Source: Cytobacillus sp. NJ13
Lineage (GTDB): Bacteria; Bacillota; Bacilli; Bacillales; Cytobacillaceae
Direction of reading: 5' to 3'
NCBI GenBank assembly: GCA_030348385.1
Contig: JAUCFP010000006.1
Coordinates: 4,925,501-4,989,500 of the forward strand
Length of the DNA: 64,000 nucleotides
Shown here in pieces: positions 54,507 to 63,639 of the stretch (position 1 is its first letter; the number at the start of each line of letters is the position of its first letter). A model generated the notes under the pieces. The model made no database searches. It was not told the origin of the DNA and saw only the letters and a program-made list of their open reading frames with translations. The translations under genes and the position numbers were made by a program.

Positions 54507-55058
54507 ATGAGCCGCCTAGAAGAAAAAACGATTAATACGGAAAAAATCTTCACTGGTAAAGTCATTAGTCTGCAGGTGGAAGATGTTGAGCTGCCGAATG
54601 GCAAAACATCGAAGCGGGAAATTATCAAACATCCCGGGGCAGTAGCTGTATTGGCAGTAACAGAAGATAATAAAATAGTGATGGTCGAACAATATAGAAA
54701 AGCGCTGGATAAGATTATTGCTGAAATCCCTGCCGGAAAGCTTGAAGCAGGAGAAGAACCCAGAGTTTGTGCAGAAAGGGAACTGGAAGAAGAAACGGGG
54801 TACGGCTGCACGGAAATGGAATGGCTGATCTCATTCTACACTTCTCCTGGATTTGCCGATGAACTGGTACATTTATATATAGCAAAGGGTCTTATGAAAA
54901 TAGAAAATGCCGCTTCGCCTGATGAAGATGAATTTGTGAATCTTATGGAAGTAACGCTTGATGAAGCAATATCCCTGCTGAAGCAGCAAAGGATTTATGA
55001 TGCGAAAACCGCTTATGCTATCCAATATCTGCAGCTGCAAGAGGCGCTGAAAAAATAG
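54507..55058 (+). CDS. nudF: ADP-ribose pyrophosphatase (NudF/YqkG)
   Basis: 183-residue Nudix hydrolase splitting ADP-ribose to AMP and ribose-5-phosphate. The Nudix box runs from GKLEAGEEPRVCAEREL to EEETGYG at about 77-99, with the ADPRase-type Pro-rich context ISFYTSPGFADE about 16 residues later. AGGAGTGACTTAAAAC precedes the ATG. It ends one base before endoQ, so the two are an operon, linking nucleotide clean-up to damaged-base repair. Confidence 0.93.
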   Translation: MSRLEEKTINTEKIFTGKVISLQVEDVELPNGKTSKREIIKHPGAVAVLAVTEDNKIVMVEQYRKALDKIIAEIPAGKLEAGEEPRVCAERELEEETGYGCTEMEWLISFYTSPGFADELVHLYIAKGLMKIENAASPDEDEFVNLMEVTLDEAISLLKQQRIYDAKTAYAIQYLQLQEALKK

Positions 55059-55059
55059 C

Positions 55060-56226
55060 ATGAAGCGCTTTTTTGCTGATCTCCATATCCATATTGGACG
55101 TACGTTTACGGGAAAGCCTGTTAAAATAACAGGCGCTAAATCCCTAACCTTCACAAATATCATCAGGCATGCCCGAAATGAAAAAGGGCTTGATATCATC
55201 GGCATTATTGATTGTCATTCTCCTGAAGTCATACTTGAAATCGAGGATTTGTCCCAAAAAGGCCTTGTAACTGAACAAAGGGACGGGGGACTTCAATATG
55301 GAGATTTAACAATTATACCCGGGTCAGAACTTGAAATATACGATGAATCCTGTAAAGGCCCCATTCATGTTCTTTGCTTCTTTCCGACCCTTTCAGCCAT
55401 GAAGGTTTTCTCAGCCTGGTTATCGGGGCATTTAAAGAACATAACGTTAAGCTCACAGAGAATTTATGTCTCAGGCAGAATGCTTCAGGAAAAAGTGAAG
55501 GAACTGGATGGGCTATTTATTCCTGCCCATGTTTTTACCCCATTTAAAAGTTTATTCGGGAAAGGGGTAGAGCGGTCGCTATCAGAGGTTTTTGATCCTG
55601 GTTTAATTGATGCAATAGAGCTGGGGCTCAGTGCAGATACTAAGATGGCTGATCAAATAGCTGAACTTCACAGATATACCTTTTTAACAAACTCAGATGC
55701 CCATTCGCTAAAAAAAATCGCGAGAGAATATCAAATCCTTGAAATGGAGTCACCAACATTTGCTGACCTGAAAAAGGCTTTGACTGGAAAAGAAAAAGGC
55801 AAGGTGAAAACCAATTTCGGGCTCGATCCGCTGCTTGGAAAATACCATCAGACTGTTTGCTCTGAATGTTTTGGCCCCTTCGATGATGCAAATGGTAAAT
55901 GCAGAAATTGCGGTCACCACAAATTTATCAAAGGCGTGGCTGACCGGATCTCTGAACTAAAATCATCTGGAGAATTGCTCATTGAACGTCCTCCTTATAT
56001 TCATCAGGTACCTCTTGAATTCATTCCAGGGTTAGGCCCGAAAATGCTGGAGAAGCTGCTGAATCATTTCGGCACTGAAATGGCCATTCTTCACGATGTT
56101 CCTTTATCAGAAATAAGCAAAGTAATCCCTGAGAAAACAGCAAGGCTTATTGGGAAGGCGCGTGAAGGAACATTAAACCTCAAGGCAGGGGGCGGAGGCA
56201 AGTACGGCAAAATTATGGATTCCTAA
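55060..56226 (+). CDS. endoQ: endonuclease Q (EndoQ) family protein
   Basis: 388 residues. N-terminal PHP phosphoesterase domain: FFADLHIHIGRTF (metal His pair), IIDCHSPEV, and later LTNSDAHS; a zinc-finger region with CSECFGPFDD and KCRNCGHHKF at about 268-287; then a C-terminal helix-hairpin-helix (LEFIPGLGPKMLEKLLNHFG). This is the EndoQ architecture, which nicks 5' of deaminated bases (uracil, hypoxanthine) and is known from Thermococcales and some Bacillus but absent from B. subtilis 168. The assignment rests on domain order and motifs. Confidence 0.87.
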   Translation: MKRFFADLHIHIGRTFTGKPVKITGAKSLTFTNIIRHARNEKGLDIIGIIDCHSPEVILEIEDLSQKGLVTEQRDGGLQYGDLTIIPGSELEIYDESCKGPIHVLCFFPTLSAMKVFSAWLSGHLKNITLSSQRIYVSGRMLQEKVKELDGLFIPAHVFTPFKSLFGKGVERSLSEVFDPGLIDAIELGLSADTKMADQIAELHRYTFLTNSDAHSLKKIAREYQILEMESPTFADLKKALTGKEKGKVKTNFGLDPLLGKYHQTVCSECFGPFDDANGKCRNCGHHKFIKGVADRISELKSSGELLIERPPYIHQVPLEFIPGLGPKMLEKLLNHFGTEMAILHDVPLSEISKVIPEKTARLIGKAREGTLNLKAGGGGKYGKIMDS

Positions 56227-56261
56227 AAAACATAGAGCTCATCAGGCTCTATGTTTTTTAG
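56223..56261. terminator. bidirectional terminator between endoQ and GNAT
   Basis: Perfect 16-bp stem CTAAAAAACATAGAGC (56223-56238) with its complement at 56246-56261; the endoQ stop codon lies inside the stem. Confidence 0.9.
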
Positions 56262-56817
56262 GTGCTTTAGCATAAATGCATGTATCCCTAAGCTCTTTTC
56301 CATCTGCGCTTAGACTGTCATTGATTAGTACTCCTTCAAGTGTAAATCCCAGCCTTTCGGGAATCCTTCGGCTGTTTATGTTTCTCGGATCACATCTAAT
56401 TTCCACTCTATTCGCTTGAAAATGCTCAAAGGCAAATTTCGTCAAACCTTCGGCAGCTTCAGTAATATATCCTTTTTTCTGAAACCTCGAATCTCCCCAA
56501 TAGCCTATTTCGAATTTACGGACATCCCAATCTATACGATGCAGGCCAGTGGAGCCAATAAAAGCATCGTCTTCTTTCCTATAAATATGGATACGGAAAT
56601 CTTCCCTAAGGATAAACTTGGCATAAGATTTGCGGATGCCAGCTTCAGCTTCATCCGCTGATTGATCATTCTGCGCAAAAGGAAGCCATTTTTTAAGCTC
56701 AGCAGCTGAAGCTAATACAGCCTCATGCACTGTTTTTCCATCTCCGGGCAAGGCAGGTCTCATATAAAGTCTTTCGGTTTCAATCCTCTCTGGAAACTCA
56801 ATTAAAATCGGATCCAA
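56242..56817 (-). CDS. GNAT N-acetyltransferase, RimJ/RimL type
   Basis: 191 residues. ETERLYMRPALPGDG at the start, central EIGYWGDSRFQKKGYITEAAEGL (acetyl-CoA loop Q/RxxGxxTEA), and NINSRRIPERLGFTLEGVL, typical of RimJ/L-like acetyltransferases. TTG start at 56817 with GGGGGAATAAC upstream. The substrate could be a ribosomal protein N-terminus or an antibiotic; unknown. Confidence 0.86.
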   Translation of the reverse strand: MDPILIEFPERIETERLYMRPALPGDGKTVHEAVLASAAELKKWLPFAQNDQSADEAEAGIRKSYAKFILREDFRIHIYRKEDDAFIGSTGLHRIDWDVRKFEIGYWGDSRFQKKGYITEAAEGLTKFAFEHFQANRVEIRCDPRNINSRRIPERLGFTLEGVLINDSLSADGKELRDTCIYAKAPKKHRA

Positions 56818-56918
56818 TTGTTATTCCCCCTATGAAAATTTAAATAATTTTGAAAATTATAGCGGAAATAACTGAAGTATTCAAGACTTTTTTTCCATTG
56901 GGAATAATCCAATTCTTT

Positions 56919-56948
56919 GTCATACAAATCTGGGACAGGCATACAATT
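56919..56948 (+). promoter_or_regulatory. sigma-E promoter of spoIIM
   Basis: -10 CATACAAT (56940-56947) is a perfect sigma-E match; -35 TCATACA (56920-56926) is close to consensus, spacer 13. It precedes spoIIM, a known sigma-E gene, by about 37 bases. Confidence 0.75.
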
Positions 56949-56984
56949 TAATATCCAATTTGTTTTGTCTTAGGGGGAAGAGCA

Positions 56985-57629
56985 ATGAAGAAAAAAATGT
57001 ACCAGAACGCCGCAGCAGCCCACTTTCGCGAACATTCCTCAATCTATTTATTTGTTATTGTTTTATTCCTGATGGGTGTCATTTTTGGGGCTATCGTTGT
57101 AAATAGCTTAAGTTTTACCCAAAAAGAAGATTTATTTTATTATCTGTCGCAGTTTTTTGGCCAAGTATCAGATGGACATGTTGCAGCAGCAGATGAATTA
57201 TTCAAACAAAGCTTTTTTCATAATACAAAATTTATAGGACTGATTTGGGTTTTGGGAATCTCCATAATTGGACTGCCTGTCATTCTGATACTCCTATTTA
57301 TGAAAGGGATGGTGGTTGGCTTTACAGTTGGATTTCTCGTTAACCAAATGGGGTGGGAGGGATTTTTGCTCTCCTTCGTATCTGTCCTTCCCCAGAATCT
57401 GATCATCATACCTATATTTATTCTCGCTGCAGCACTGGCTGTGTCTTTCTCTTTAAAAATGATAAGAAGGCAATTTATGAAAAAAGTCGGTCAGCCCATG
57501 ATGCCTCTTTTTGGAAGATATATGATTGCTTTTGCTGTAGCCATTCTGTTCTTAATTGCTGCAGCCGGAGTGGAGGCGTTTATCTCGCCTGTCTTAATGA
57601 AGTCTGTTGTCAACTCAATCCAATCCTAA
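56985..57629 (+). CDS. spoIIM: SpoIIM, stage II sporulation protein M
   Basis: 214 residues, about five membrane segments (for example SIYLFVIVLFLMGVIFGAIVV, IGLPVILILLFMKGMVVGF, LIIIPIFILAAALAVSF, AVAILFLIAAAGVEAFI). Part of the mother-cell DMP complex (SpoIID, M, P) needed for septal thinning and engulfment; SpoIIM acts as scaffold. Starts at 56985 with GGGGGAAGAGC. A sigma-E promoter lies just upstream and a strong terminator downstream. Confidence 0.95.
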   Translation: MKKKMYQNAAAAHFREHSSIYLFVIVLFLMGVIFGAIVVNSLSFTQKEDLFYYLSQFFGQVSDGHVAAADELFKQSFFHNTKFIGLIWVLGISIIGLPVILILLFMKGMVVGFTVGFLVNQMGWEGFLLSFVSVLPQNLIIIPIFILAAALAVSFSLKMIRRQFMKKVGQPMMPLFGRYMIAFAVAILFLIAAAGVEAFISPVLMKSVVNSIQS

Positions 57630-57643
57630 AATATGAATCATTG

Positions 57644-57679
57644 CAAAAGGCAGAGCGGGCGGCTCTGCCTTTTGTTTGT
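57644..57679 (+). terminator. terminator after spoIIM
   Basis: CAAAAGGCAGAGC/GCTCTGCCTTTTG (57644-57656/57662-57674), followed by TTTG. Confidence 0.88.
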
Positions 57680-57748
57680 ACAGGAAAAGGGGTAGAAACA
57701 AAGAAGATAGGGTACATATAAAGAGGTATAAAAATGATTTAATGTATA

Positions 57749-57763
57749 TTATAATAATTATTA
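57749..57763. promoter_or_regulatory. PerR-box-like site upstream of fur
   Basis: TTATAAT-A-ATTATTA matches the PerR box TTATAATnATTATAA at 13 of 15 positions. It lies about 42 bases before the fur -35. PerR control of fur is documented in B. subtilis. The region is very AT-rich, which lowers specificity. Confidence 0.5.
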
Positions 57764-57804
57764 TATAAAAGTTATTTTTATCTGTTATTTATAATTATTT
57801 TATT

Positions 57805-57832
57805 TTGAATGTGATCTCATTTCTGTTATAAT
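57805..57832 (+). promoter_or_regulatory. sigma-A promoter of fur
   Basis: TTGAAT (57805-57810), 16-base spacer, perfect TATAAT (57827-57832), about 33 bases before the fur start. Confidence 0.75.
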
Positions 57833-57865
57833 GAGAATGTTAGTGGCGAGGGAGGGACTTTCGGT

Positions 57866-58339
57866 ATGGAAAGCAGAATTGAAAGAATAAAAAAACAGTT
57901 GCATTCATCCAGCTATAAACTAACACCACAGCGAGAGGCAACAGTTCGCGTCCTGTTAGAACACGAAGAGGATCATTTAAGTGCGGAAGATGTCTACCTC
58001 CTTGTAAAAGAGAAATCGCCTGAGATAGGCTTGGCAACTGTATATAGAACACTTGAATTGCTGACTGAACTAAAAATTGTCGATAAAATTAACTTTGGTG
58101 ATGGAGTTTCCCGTTATGACCTGCGTCAGGAAGGGGCAGCCCATTTTCACCACCATTTAGTCTGTATTGAGTGCGGAGCTGTTGATGAAATTCAGGAAGA
58201 TTTGCTTGAAGACGTAGAGGAAGTGGTTGAACGCCGCTGGAACTTTAAAATAAAGGATCACCGCCTTACGTTTCATGGCATCTGCTACCGCTGCCAGGAT
58301 AAACAGACAGACAACGAAACCGAAGCAGAAGAAAACTAA
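57866..58339 (+). CDS. fur: ferric uptake regulator Fur
   Basis: Iron-responsive repressor, 157 residues. N-terminal winged helix with KLTPQREATVRVL and GLATVYRTLELL; dimer/metal domain with HFHHHLVCIECG and the second zinc Cys pair in CYRC near the C-terminus, consistent with true Fur including the structural zinc site. The gene order spoIIM-fur-yqzK-xerD is the Bacillus one, which separates it from PerR or Zur. GAGGGAGGG precedes the ATG. Confidence 0.93.
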   Translation: MESRIERIKKQLHSSSYKLTPQREATVRVLLEHEEDHLSAEDVYLLVKEKSPEIGLATVYRTLELLTELKIVDKINFGDGVSRYDLRQEGAAHFHHHLVCIECGAVDEIQEDLLEDVEEVVERRWNFKIKDHRLTFHGICYRCQDKQTDNETEAEEN

Positions 58340-58351
58340 TATTTATTGACA

Positions 58352-58388
58352 AAGCTTATTCTTACATGAGAATGGGCTTTTTATTTTT
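58352..58388 (+). terminator. terminator after fur
   Basis: AAGCTTATTCT/AGAATGGGCTT (two G-U pairs) then TTTTATTTTT. The remaining 270 bases before yqzK show no gene or structure I recognise. Confidence 0.75.
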
Positions 58389-58660
58389 ATCTATTTTTAC
58401 AAAGTTTGCTGCTTTCAAATGGGTGAAAATATTTTACCGCTGAGTGCACACAGGAAATCAACGGTCTTCTTCGAGAAAAACTACAATCTATAAGAGTCTT
58501 GTTAATAAAGTAAAATCCTCCATAACAAACAAAAAGGAAAGTGCCCTAAAGAAACGCCAATTATGCAGATTCAGGTATAATTCTTGTCCAAAATGGCATA
58601 CCTTTTAGTAATAGAAAGCATTTGAATCTTTGCTTATTAAAAGTGATGGAGGACCAATCA

Positions 58661-58888
58661 ATGAAATCCTGGCTGAGTATGGCTTTTCAGACCATTAAAG
58701 TGTTTGTCATTTTTACTGGATGCACAATCCTTTTTTATTATGGTATTATGTGGTTAAACGAAGAATACCAGGATTATCACCGCTATGACGAACCACAGGG
58801 AGCGGCTGTTAAGGTGTCGGCGAGCGGAACAGATGAAGATGCGAGCTTGCTGGACCGGTTAATTCTTTTCTACTTAAATGGGGAGTAA
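58661..58888 (+). CDS. yqzK: YqzK family membrane protein (DUF4227)
   Basis: 75 residues from the ATG at 58661 (GGAGGACC SD). One membrane segment at about 8-28 (FQTIKVFVIFTGCTILFYYGIMWL), then an acidic soluble tail ending LLDRLILFYLNGE. Matches YqzK/DUF4227 by size and position before xerD. Function unknown. It ends 9 bases before xerD, so co-transcription is likely. Confidence 0.83.
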   Translation: MKSWLSMAFQTIKVFVIFTGCTILFYYGIMWLNEEYQDYHRYDEPQGAAVKVSASGTDEDASLLDRLILFYLNGE

Positions 58889-58897
58889 TGCAATCAT

Positions 58898-59791
58898 ATG
58901 GATGATCAGTTAAGAGACTTTATTCATTATTTACTTGTAGAAAAAGGCCTCGCTAAAAATACAATTGTTTCTTATGAAAGAGACTTGAAAAGTTATCTGA
59001 AATATCTCAAGTCTGAAGAGAAAATTTCAAGCCTTGAGAGTGTGCAGCGTACGCAGATTGTTCAATTTCTCGGCTTTTTAAAAAAACAGGGCAAATCCTC
59101 AAAAACCTTGGCCCGGCATATAGCCTCTTTAAGGGCCTTTCACCAATTTCTGCTCCGTGAAAAAGCAGTTGGCCATGACCCTTCTGTCCATATAGAAACA
59201 CCGCAAATGGAACGTTCGCTTCCAAAAGTATTAAACATGCAGGAAGTGGAAACCTTATTGGATTTTCCAGAGATAAAGGATCACTTTGGTTTGCGGGATA
59301 AAGCCATGCTTGAACTTTTATATGCTACAGGTATTCGCGTGAGTGAGCTGATTGGCCTGAACATAGGTGATATCCATTTAACGATGGGCTTTGTAAGGTG
59401 TATAGGCAAAGGAAACAAGGAACGGATTGTGCCTATTGGCAAAACAGCTTCCGAAGCGCTTGAAAAGTATTTAAATGAAGGAAGAGGAAAGTTTGCTTCA
59501 AAAAAGCATAAAGATGAAGCGTTATTTTTAAATCATCACGGCAAACGTCTTTCAAGACAGGGATTTTGGAAAATATTGAAGCGGCTGGCTCAGGAGGCAG
59601 GGATCGAGAAAGAACTTACTCCGCATACGCTGAGGCATTCATTTGCTACTCATCTGCTTGAAAATGGTGCGGATTTGCGGGCAGTTCAGGAAATGCTTGG
59701 ACATGCCGATATTTCCACTACGCAAATTTATACGCATGTAACCAAAACTCGCCTTAAAGATGTGTACAGCCAATATCATCCGCGTGCTTAA
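58898..59791 (+). CDS. xerD: site-specific tyrosine recombinase XerD (RipX)
   Basis: Resolves chromosome dimers at dif together with CodV/XerC. It has 297 residues: N-terminal SAM-like core-binding domain (to about 105) and the catalytic domain with Arg in GIRVSELIG, Lys in [21 protein letters not shown] (His and Arg), [13 protein letters not shown] (His and the nucleophile Tyr). GGGGAG overlaps the yqzK end and serves as SD. Confidence 0.95.
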   Translation: MDDQLRDFIHYLLVEKGLAKNTIVSYERDLKSYLKYLKSEEKISSLESVQRTQIVQFLGFLKKQGKSSKTLARHIASLRAFHQFLLREKAVGHDPSVHIETPQMERSLPKVLNMQEVETLLDFPEIKDHFGLRDKAMLELLYATGIRVSELIGLNIGDIHLTMGFVRCIGKGNKERIVPIGKTASEALEKYLNEGRGKFASKKHKDEALFLNHHGKRLSRQGFWKILKRLAQEAGIEKELTPHTLRHSFATHLLENGADLRAVQEMLGHADISTTQIYTHVTKTRLKDVYSQYHPRA

Positions 59792-59823
59792 GCCATTAAT
59801 TAACCAAGTAATATAAATGTCAT

Positions 59824-59855
59824 AAAGCTGCCATGAAAAATAGGCAGCTTTTTCT
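59824..59855 (+). terminator. terminator after xerD
   Basis: AAAGCTGCC/GGCAGCTTT (59824-59832/59843-59851) then TTT. Confidence 0.85.
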
Positions 59856-59955
59856 TGTCTTTTTACCTGTTTATTATGTAAAATATAGATGTCAGACTTC
59901 TGACGAATGAAAGGGCTATCTATATATTTATTTAACTGAAAGAATTTCCTTTTTT

Positions 59956-60021
59956 ACTGTCCAGCTCCAGCGCCTTACTCCTTGAGTTGTCGCGGGCGGA
60001 CAAGGCGTTCCGCTTTTCTTT
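59956..60021 (+). repeat. dispersed palindromic repeat, copy 6 (short form)
   Basis: ACTGTCCAGCTCCAGCGCCTT at the left, AAGGCGTTCCGCTTTTCTT at the right; GCGCCTT/AAGGCGT form the outer stem. It lies in the 320-base xerD-deoB gap, upstream of deoB. Confidence 0.7.
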
Positions 60022-60112
60022 CAGCAAGAGAATCGGTGTTAAATAAACCTAAAAAGGGTACTATACGAATATGATTTTTGTAACCGTATTCAAATAATTA
60101 GGAGGTTTTCAA

Positions 60113-61297
60113 ATGTCTGCATATACATATAAGCGCGTTTTTTTAATCGTTATGGACTCAGTAGGAATTGGAGAAGCGCCTGATGCCGAAAAGTTCGGTG
60201 ATAAAGGCGCTGATACGATTGGCCACATTGCAGAAAAAATGAATGGCCTGAAGATGCCCAACATGAGCAAGCTCGGGCTTAGTAATATCAGTGAAATCAA
60301 AGGAATCGAAAAAGCAGAGAAGCCAATGGCATTTTACACAAAAATGCAGGAAGCTTCTAATGGAAAAGACACAATGACGGGACATTGGGAGATAATGGGC
60401 TTGAATATCCAAACTCCTTTCCGGGTATTTCCAGACGGATTCCCGCAGGAATTGATTTCTCAACTTGAAGCCCGTACCGGCAGAAAAATAATCGGCAATA
60501 AACCGGCGAGCGGAACGGAAATTCTAGTTGAACTCGGGGAAGAGCATATGAAAACCGGCGCTTTGATTGTTTATACATCAGCCGATTCAGTACTGCAGAT
60601 CGCGGCACATGAAGATATAATACCAATCGAAGAACAGTATGAAATCTGTAAGATTGCACGCGAGCTGACGCTGGATGAAAAATATATGGTCGGCAGAGTG
60701 ATTGCCAGGCCATTCATTGGCGAGCCGGGAAATTTCCAAAGAACATCAAATAGACATGATTATGCGTTAAAGCCATTTGACCGCACGGTAATGAACGAAA
60801 TGGCAGACAGCGGCCTCGATGTATTGGCAATCGGCAAAATTTCCGACATTTTTGATGGCGAAGGGGTAACTGAAGCCATTCGCACAACTTCAAATATGGA
60901 CGGAATGGATAAACTGATTGAAACATTTGAAAAAGAGTTTACGGGCCTGAGCTTTTTGAATCTTGTTGACTTTGATGCATTGTTTGGGCATAGACGTGAT
61001 CCAGAAGGCTATGGAAAAGCTCTTGAAGAATTTGATGAGCGCCTGCCTGAAGTATTTGAAAAAATGCAGGACGGCGACCTCTTAATGATAACTGCCGACC
61101 ATGGCAATGACCCTGTCCATCATGGTACAGACCATACACGTGAATATGTTCCTCTTCTTGTTTACTCAAAAGACATGAAGGAAGGGCAAGAGCTTCCAAT
61201 TAGCGAAACCTTTGCAGATATTGGAGCAACAATCGCTGATAACTATAATGTAAAGATGCCGGCTTTTGGCAAAAGCTTCTTAAATCAATTGAAATAA
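60113..61297 (+). CDS. deoB: phosphopentomutase
   Basis: Interconverts ribose-1-P and ribose-5-P (and deoxy forms), feeding nucleoside-derived sugar into the pentose pathway. 394-residue alkaline-phosphatase-superfamily enzyme; metal sites in [15 protein letters not shown] (Asp), DTMTGHWE (Thr), and the C-terminal ITADHGNDP and HTREYVP. TTAGGAGGTTTTC precedes the ATG. It is called drm in B. subtilis and is followed by punA, 25 bases later. Confidence 0.95.
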   Translation: MSAYTYKRVFLIVMDSVGIGEAPDAEKFGDKGADTIGHIAEKMNGLKMPNMSKLGLSNISEIKGIEKAEKPMAFYTKMQEASNGKDTMTGHWEIMGLNIQTPFRVFPDGFPQELISQLEARTGRKIIGNKPASGTEILVELGEEHMKTGALIVYTSADSVLQIAAHEDIIPIEEQYEICKIARELTLDEKYMVGRVIARPFIGEPGNFQRTSNRHDYALKPFDRTVMNEMADSGLDVLAIGKISDIFDGEGVTEAIRTTSNMDGMDKLIETFEKEFTGLSFLNLVDFDALFGHRRDPEGYGKALEEFDERLPEVFEKMQDGDLLMITADHGNDPVHHGTDHTREYVPLLVYSKDMKEGQELPISETFADIGATIADNYNVKMPAFGKSFLNQLK

Positions 61298-61328
61298 CGC
61301 AATAAAAAAGCAGATAAGGAGAATGACG

Positions 61329-62150
61329 ATGAATTATACTAAAATTCAAAATGCGGCTGAATTTCTAAAAAATAAATATACAGGGCAGCCAAAGATTGGG
61401 CTGATATTAGGGTCAGGACTTGGAGTACTGGCAGACGAAATCGAAGAACCGGTTAAAATCCCATATAACGAAATCCCTGATTTTCCTGTATCAACAGTAG
61501 AGGGCCATGCTGGACAGCTGGTATTCGGACGTTTGAACGGCATTGAAGTGGTTGCTATGCAGGGCCGTTTCCATTATTACGAAGGATACTCATTTGATAA
61601 GGTAACCTTTCCAGTAAGAGTTATGAACGAAATGGGTGTTGAGAAGCTTATTGTTACGAATGCAGCAGGCGGAGTGAATGAAACTTATTCACCTGGTGAT
61701 CTCATGCTTATTTCAGACCATATCAACAATATGGGCAGCAATCCGCTTATTGGTCCTAATGATTCCCGCATGGGTCCACGCTTTCCGGATATGTCAGAAG
61801 CATATTCCAAAGAATTGAGAAAGCTTGCCAGAGGTATAGCCGATAAGCTAAACCTGAAGATTCAGGAAGGAGTTTATGTCGGCAATACAGGGCCAACTTA
61901 TGAAACTCCTGCAGAAATTCGCATGCTGAGAACAGTGGGCGGAGATGCAGTCGGCATGTCAACTGTTCCAGAAGTCATTGTGGCACAGCATTCAGGAATG
62001 AATGTGCTTGGAATCTCCTGTATCTCAAATATGGCTGCAGGTATCCTGGATCAGCCGCTGAACCACGAAGAAGTAATCGAAACAACTGAGAAAGTCAAAG
62101 CCGATTTTCTTCGTTATGTGAAAGCAATCGTTAAAGAATTTGGTGCGTAA
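61329..62150 (+). CDS. punA: purine-nucleoside phosphorylase
   Basis: Trimeric, mammalian-type PNP releasing purine bases and (deoxy)ribose-1-P. It has 273 residues from the ATG at 61329 (AAGGAG 7 bases upstream; the ATG at 61323 is too close). Phosphate site GSGLGVLADEIE, STVEGHAGQLVFGR, QGRFHYYEGY, base site NAAGGVN, and AVGMSTVPEVIVA are conserved. Its sugar-phosphate product is the substrate of DeoB. Confidence 0.95.
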   Translation: MNYTKIQNAAEFLKNKYTGQPKIGLILGSGLGVLADEIEEPVKIPYNEIPDFPVSTVEGHAGQLVFGRLNGIEVVAMQGRFHYYEGYSFDKVTFPVRVMNEMGVEKLIVTNAAGGVNETYSPGDLMLISDHINNMGSNPLIGPNDSRMGPRFPDMSEAYSKELRKLARGIADKLNLKIQEGVYVGNTGPTYETPAEIRMLRTVGGDAVGMSTVPEVIVAQHSGMNVLGISCISNMAAGILDQPLNHEEVIETTEKVKADFLRYVKAIVKEFGA

Positions 62151-62185
62151 GAAAATATATTAAATGAAAGCAGTGGTGTTTTAAT

Positions 62186-63490
62186 ATGAGAATGGTGGAT
62201 CTTATTGAAAAGAAAAGGGATGGTCTTGAGTTAACAACAGAAGAAATTCAGTTCGTCATTAATGGATATACAGACGGTTCAATCCCGGACTATCAGATAA
62301 GTGCTTTAACAATGGCTATCTTTTTCCAGGGAATGACAGAGAATGAAAGAGCCGACTTGACTATGGCGATGGTAGAATCCGGTGATCAAATCGACTTATC
62401 AAAAATAGAAGGCATTAAAGTAGATAAACATTCAACTGGCGGTGTTGGCGATACAACAACACTGGTCCTGGGGCCGCTTGTAGCAGCAGTTGGTGTTCCG
62501 GTTGCGAAGATGTCAGGGCGGGGCCTCGGACATACAGGCGGAACAATCGACAAACTTGAGTCTGTAGAAGGTTTCCACGTGGAAATTGAAAATGATGAAT
62601 TTATTAAGCTTGTTAATCAAAATAAAATTGCAGTAATTGGACAGAGCGGTAATTTAACGCCAGCGGACAAAAAATTGTATGCACTGCGCGATGTTACAGC
62701 TACAGTCGACAGCATTCCTTTAATTGCAAGTTCGATTATGAGCAAAAAAATCGCTGCAGGTGCTGACGCTATTGTCCTCGATGTTAAAACAGGCGCTGGC
62801 GCATTTATGAAGACGCTTGACGATTCCCGTGAATTAGCGAGAGCGATGGTCCGAATCGGAAATAATGTTGGCAGAAATACAATGGCAGTTATCTCGGATA
62901 TGAGCCAGCCGCTGGGGTATGCAATTGGAAATGCCCTTGAAGTAAAAGAAGCGATCGATACATTAAAAGGCGAAGGTCCTGAAGATCTGACAGAACTTTG
63001 CCTGACCTTGGGCAGCCATATGGTTTTCTTGGCGAAAAAAGCGGATACATTGAGGGAAGCGCGCGAAAAGCTTGAGAACGCTATTAAAGACGGTTCCGCT
63101 TTAGAAACATTTAAAGTATTCCTAAGCTCTCAGGGCGGAGATGCTTCCGTTGTTGATGATCCGCAAAAATTGCCTCAGGCAAAATATACATTTGAATTAG
63201 AAGCTAAGCAGGATGGCTATGTATCTGAGATTGTTGCAGATGAAATCGGAACTGCAGCCATGCTTTTAGGAGCAGGAAGAGCTACAAAGGAATCAGAAAT
63301 CGATCTTGCTGTCGGCCTTGTTTTAAGAAAGAAAATCGGTGACCGGGTAAGCAAAGGTGAATCTCTCGTAACCATCTGCAGCAATTTCGAAAATGTAGAA
63401 GAAGTAAGAAATATGCTTTATGAAAACATTACTATGTCGACTGAAAAAGTACCGGCTCCAATATTGATTCATGAAGAAATAACTGAATAA
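62186..63490 (+). CDS. pdp: pyrimidine-nucleoside phosphorylase
   Basis: Phosphorolysis of uridine, thymidine and deoxyuridine, 434 residues. Phosphate-binding [17 protein letters not shown], the signature [17 protein letters not shown], and a glycine-rich C-terminal domain. In B. subtilis pdp belongs to the dra-nupC-pdp operon; here it directly follows punA (35 bases), forming a compact deoB-punA-pdp salvage operon. SD is weak (GTGGTG). Confidence 0.95.
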   Translation: MRMVDLIEKKRDGLELTTEEIQFVINGYTDGSIPDYQISALTMAIFFQGMTENERADLTMAMVESGDQIDLSKIEGIKVDKHSTGGVGDTTTLVLGPLVAAVGVPVAKMSGRGLGHTGGTIDKLESVEGFHVEIENDEFIKLVNQNKIAVIGQSGNLTPADKKLYALRDVTATVDSIPLIASSIMSKKIAAGADAIVLDVKTGAGAFMKTLDDSRELARAMVRIGNNVGRNTMAVISDMSQPLGYAIGNALEVKEAIDTLKGEGPEDLTELCLTLGSHMVFLAKKADTLREAREKLENAIKDGSALETFKVFLSSQGGDASVVDDPQKLPQAKYTFELEAKQDGYVSEIVADEIGTAAMLLGAGRATKESEIDLAVGLVLRKKIGDRVSKGESLVTICSNFENVEEVRNMLYENITMSTEKVPAPILIHEEITE

Positions 63491-63499
63491 TATAGCATC

Positions 63500-63536
63500 A
63501 AAAAGCCGCCAGGACTTTATGTCTGGCGGCTTTTTG
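63500..63536 (+). terminator. terminator of deoB-punA-pdp
   Basis: AAAAAGCCGCCAGGAC pairs with GTCTGGCGGCTTTTT (63521-63535), one G-U, loop TTTAT-type. Confidence 0.9.
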
Positions 63537-63581
63537 CTGTGGTACTGTCTTCTCTTATTTTCTTTTTAGTCAGCCTTAACT

Positions 63582-63610
63582 GTATAAATTTTCTTTGAAT
63601 GGAAAAAATG
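63582..63610 (+). promoter_or_regulatory. candidate sigma-F (or sigma-G) promoter of dacF
   Basis: -35 GTATA (63582-63586), 14-base spacer, -10 GGAAAAAATG (63601-63610), which fits the forespore consensus GGnnAnAnTR. It lies 30 bases before dacF, a known sigma-F gene upstream of spoIIA in Bacillus. Confidence 0.6.
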
Positions 63611-63639
63611 GAGGCTATAAAGAATGGAGGTATTGTGTG

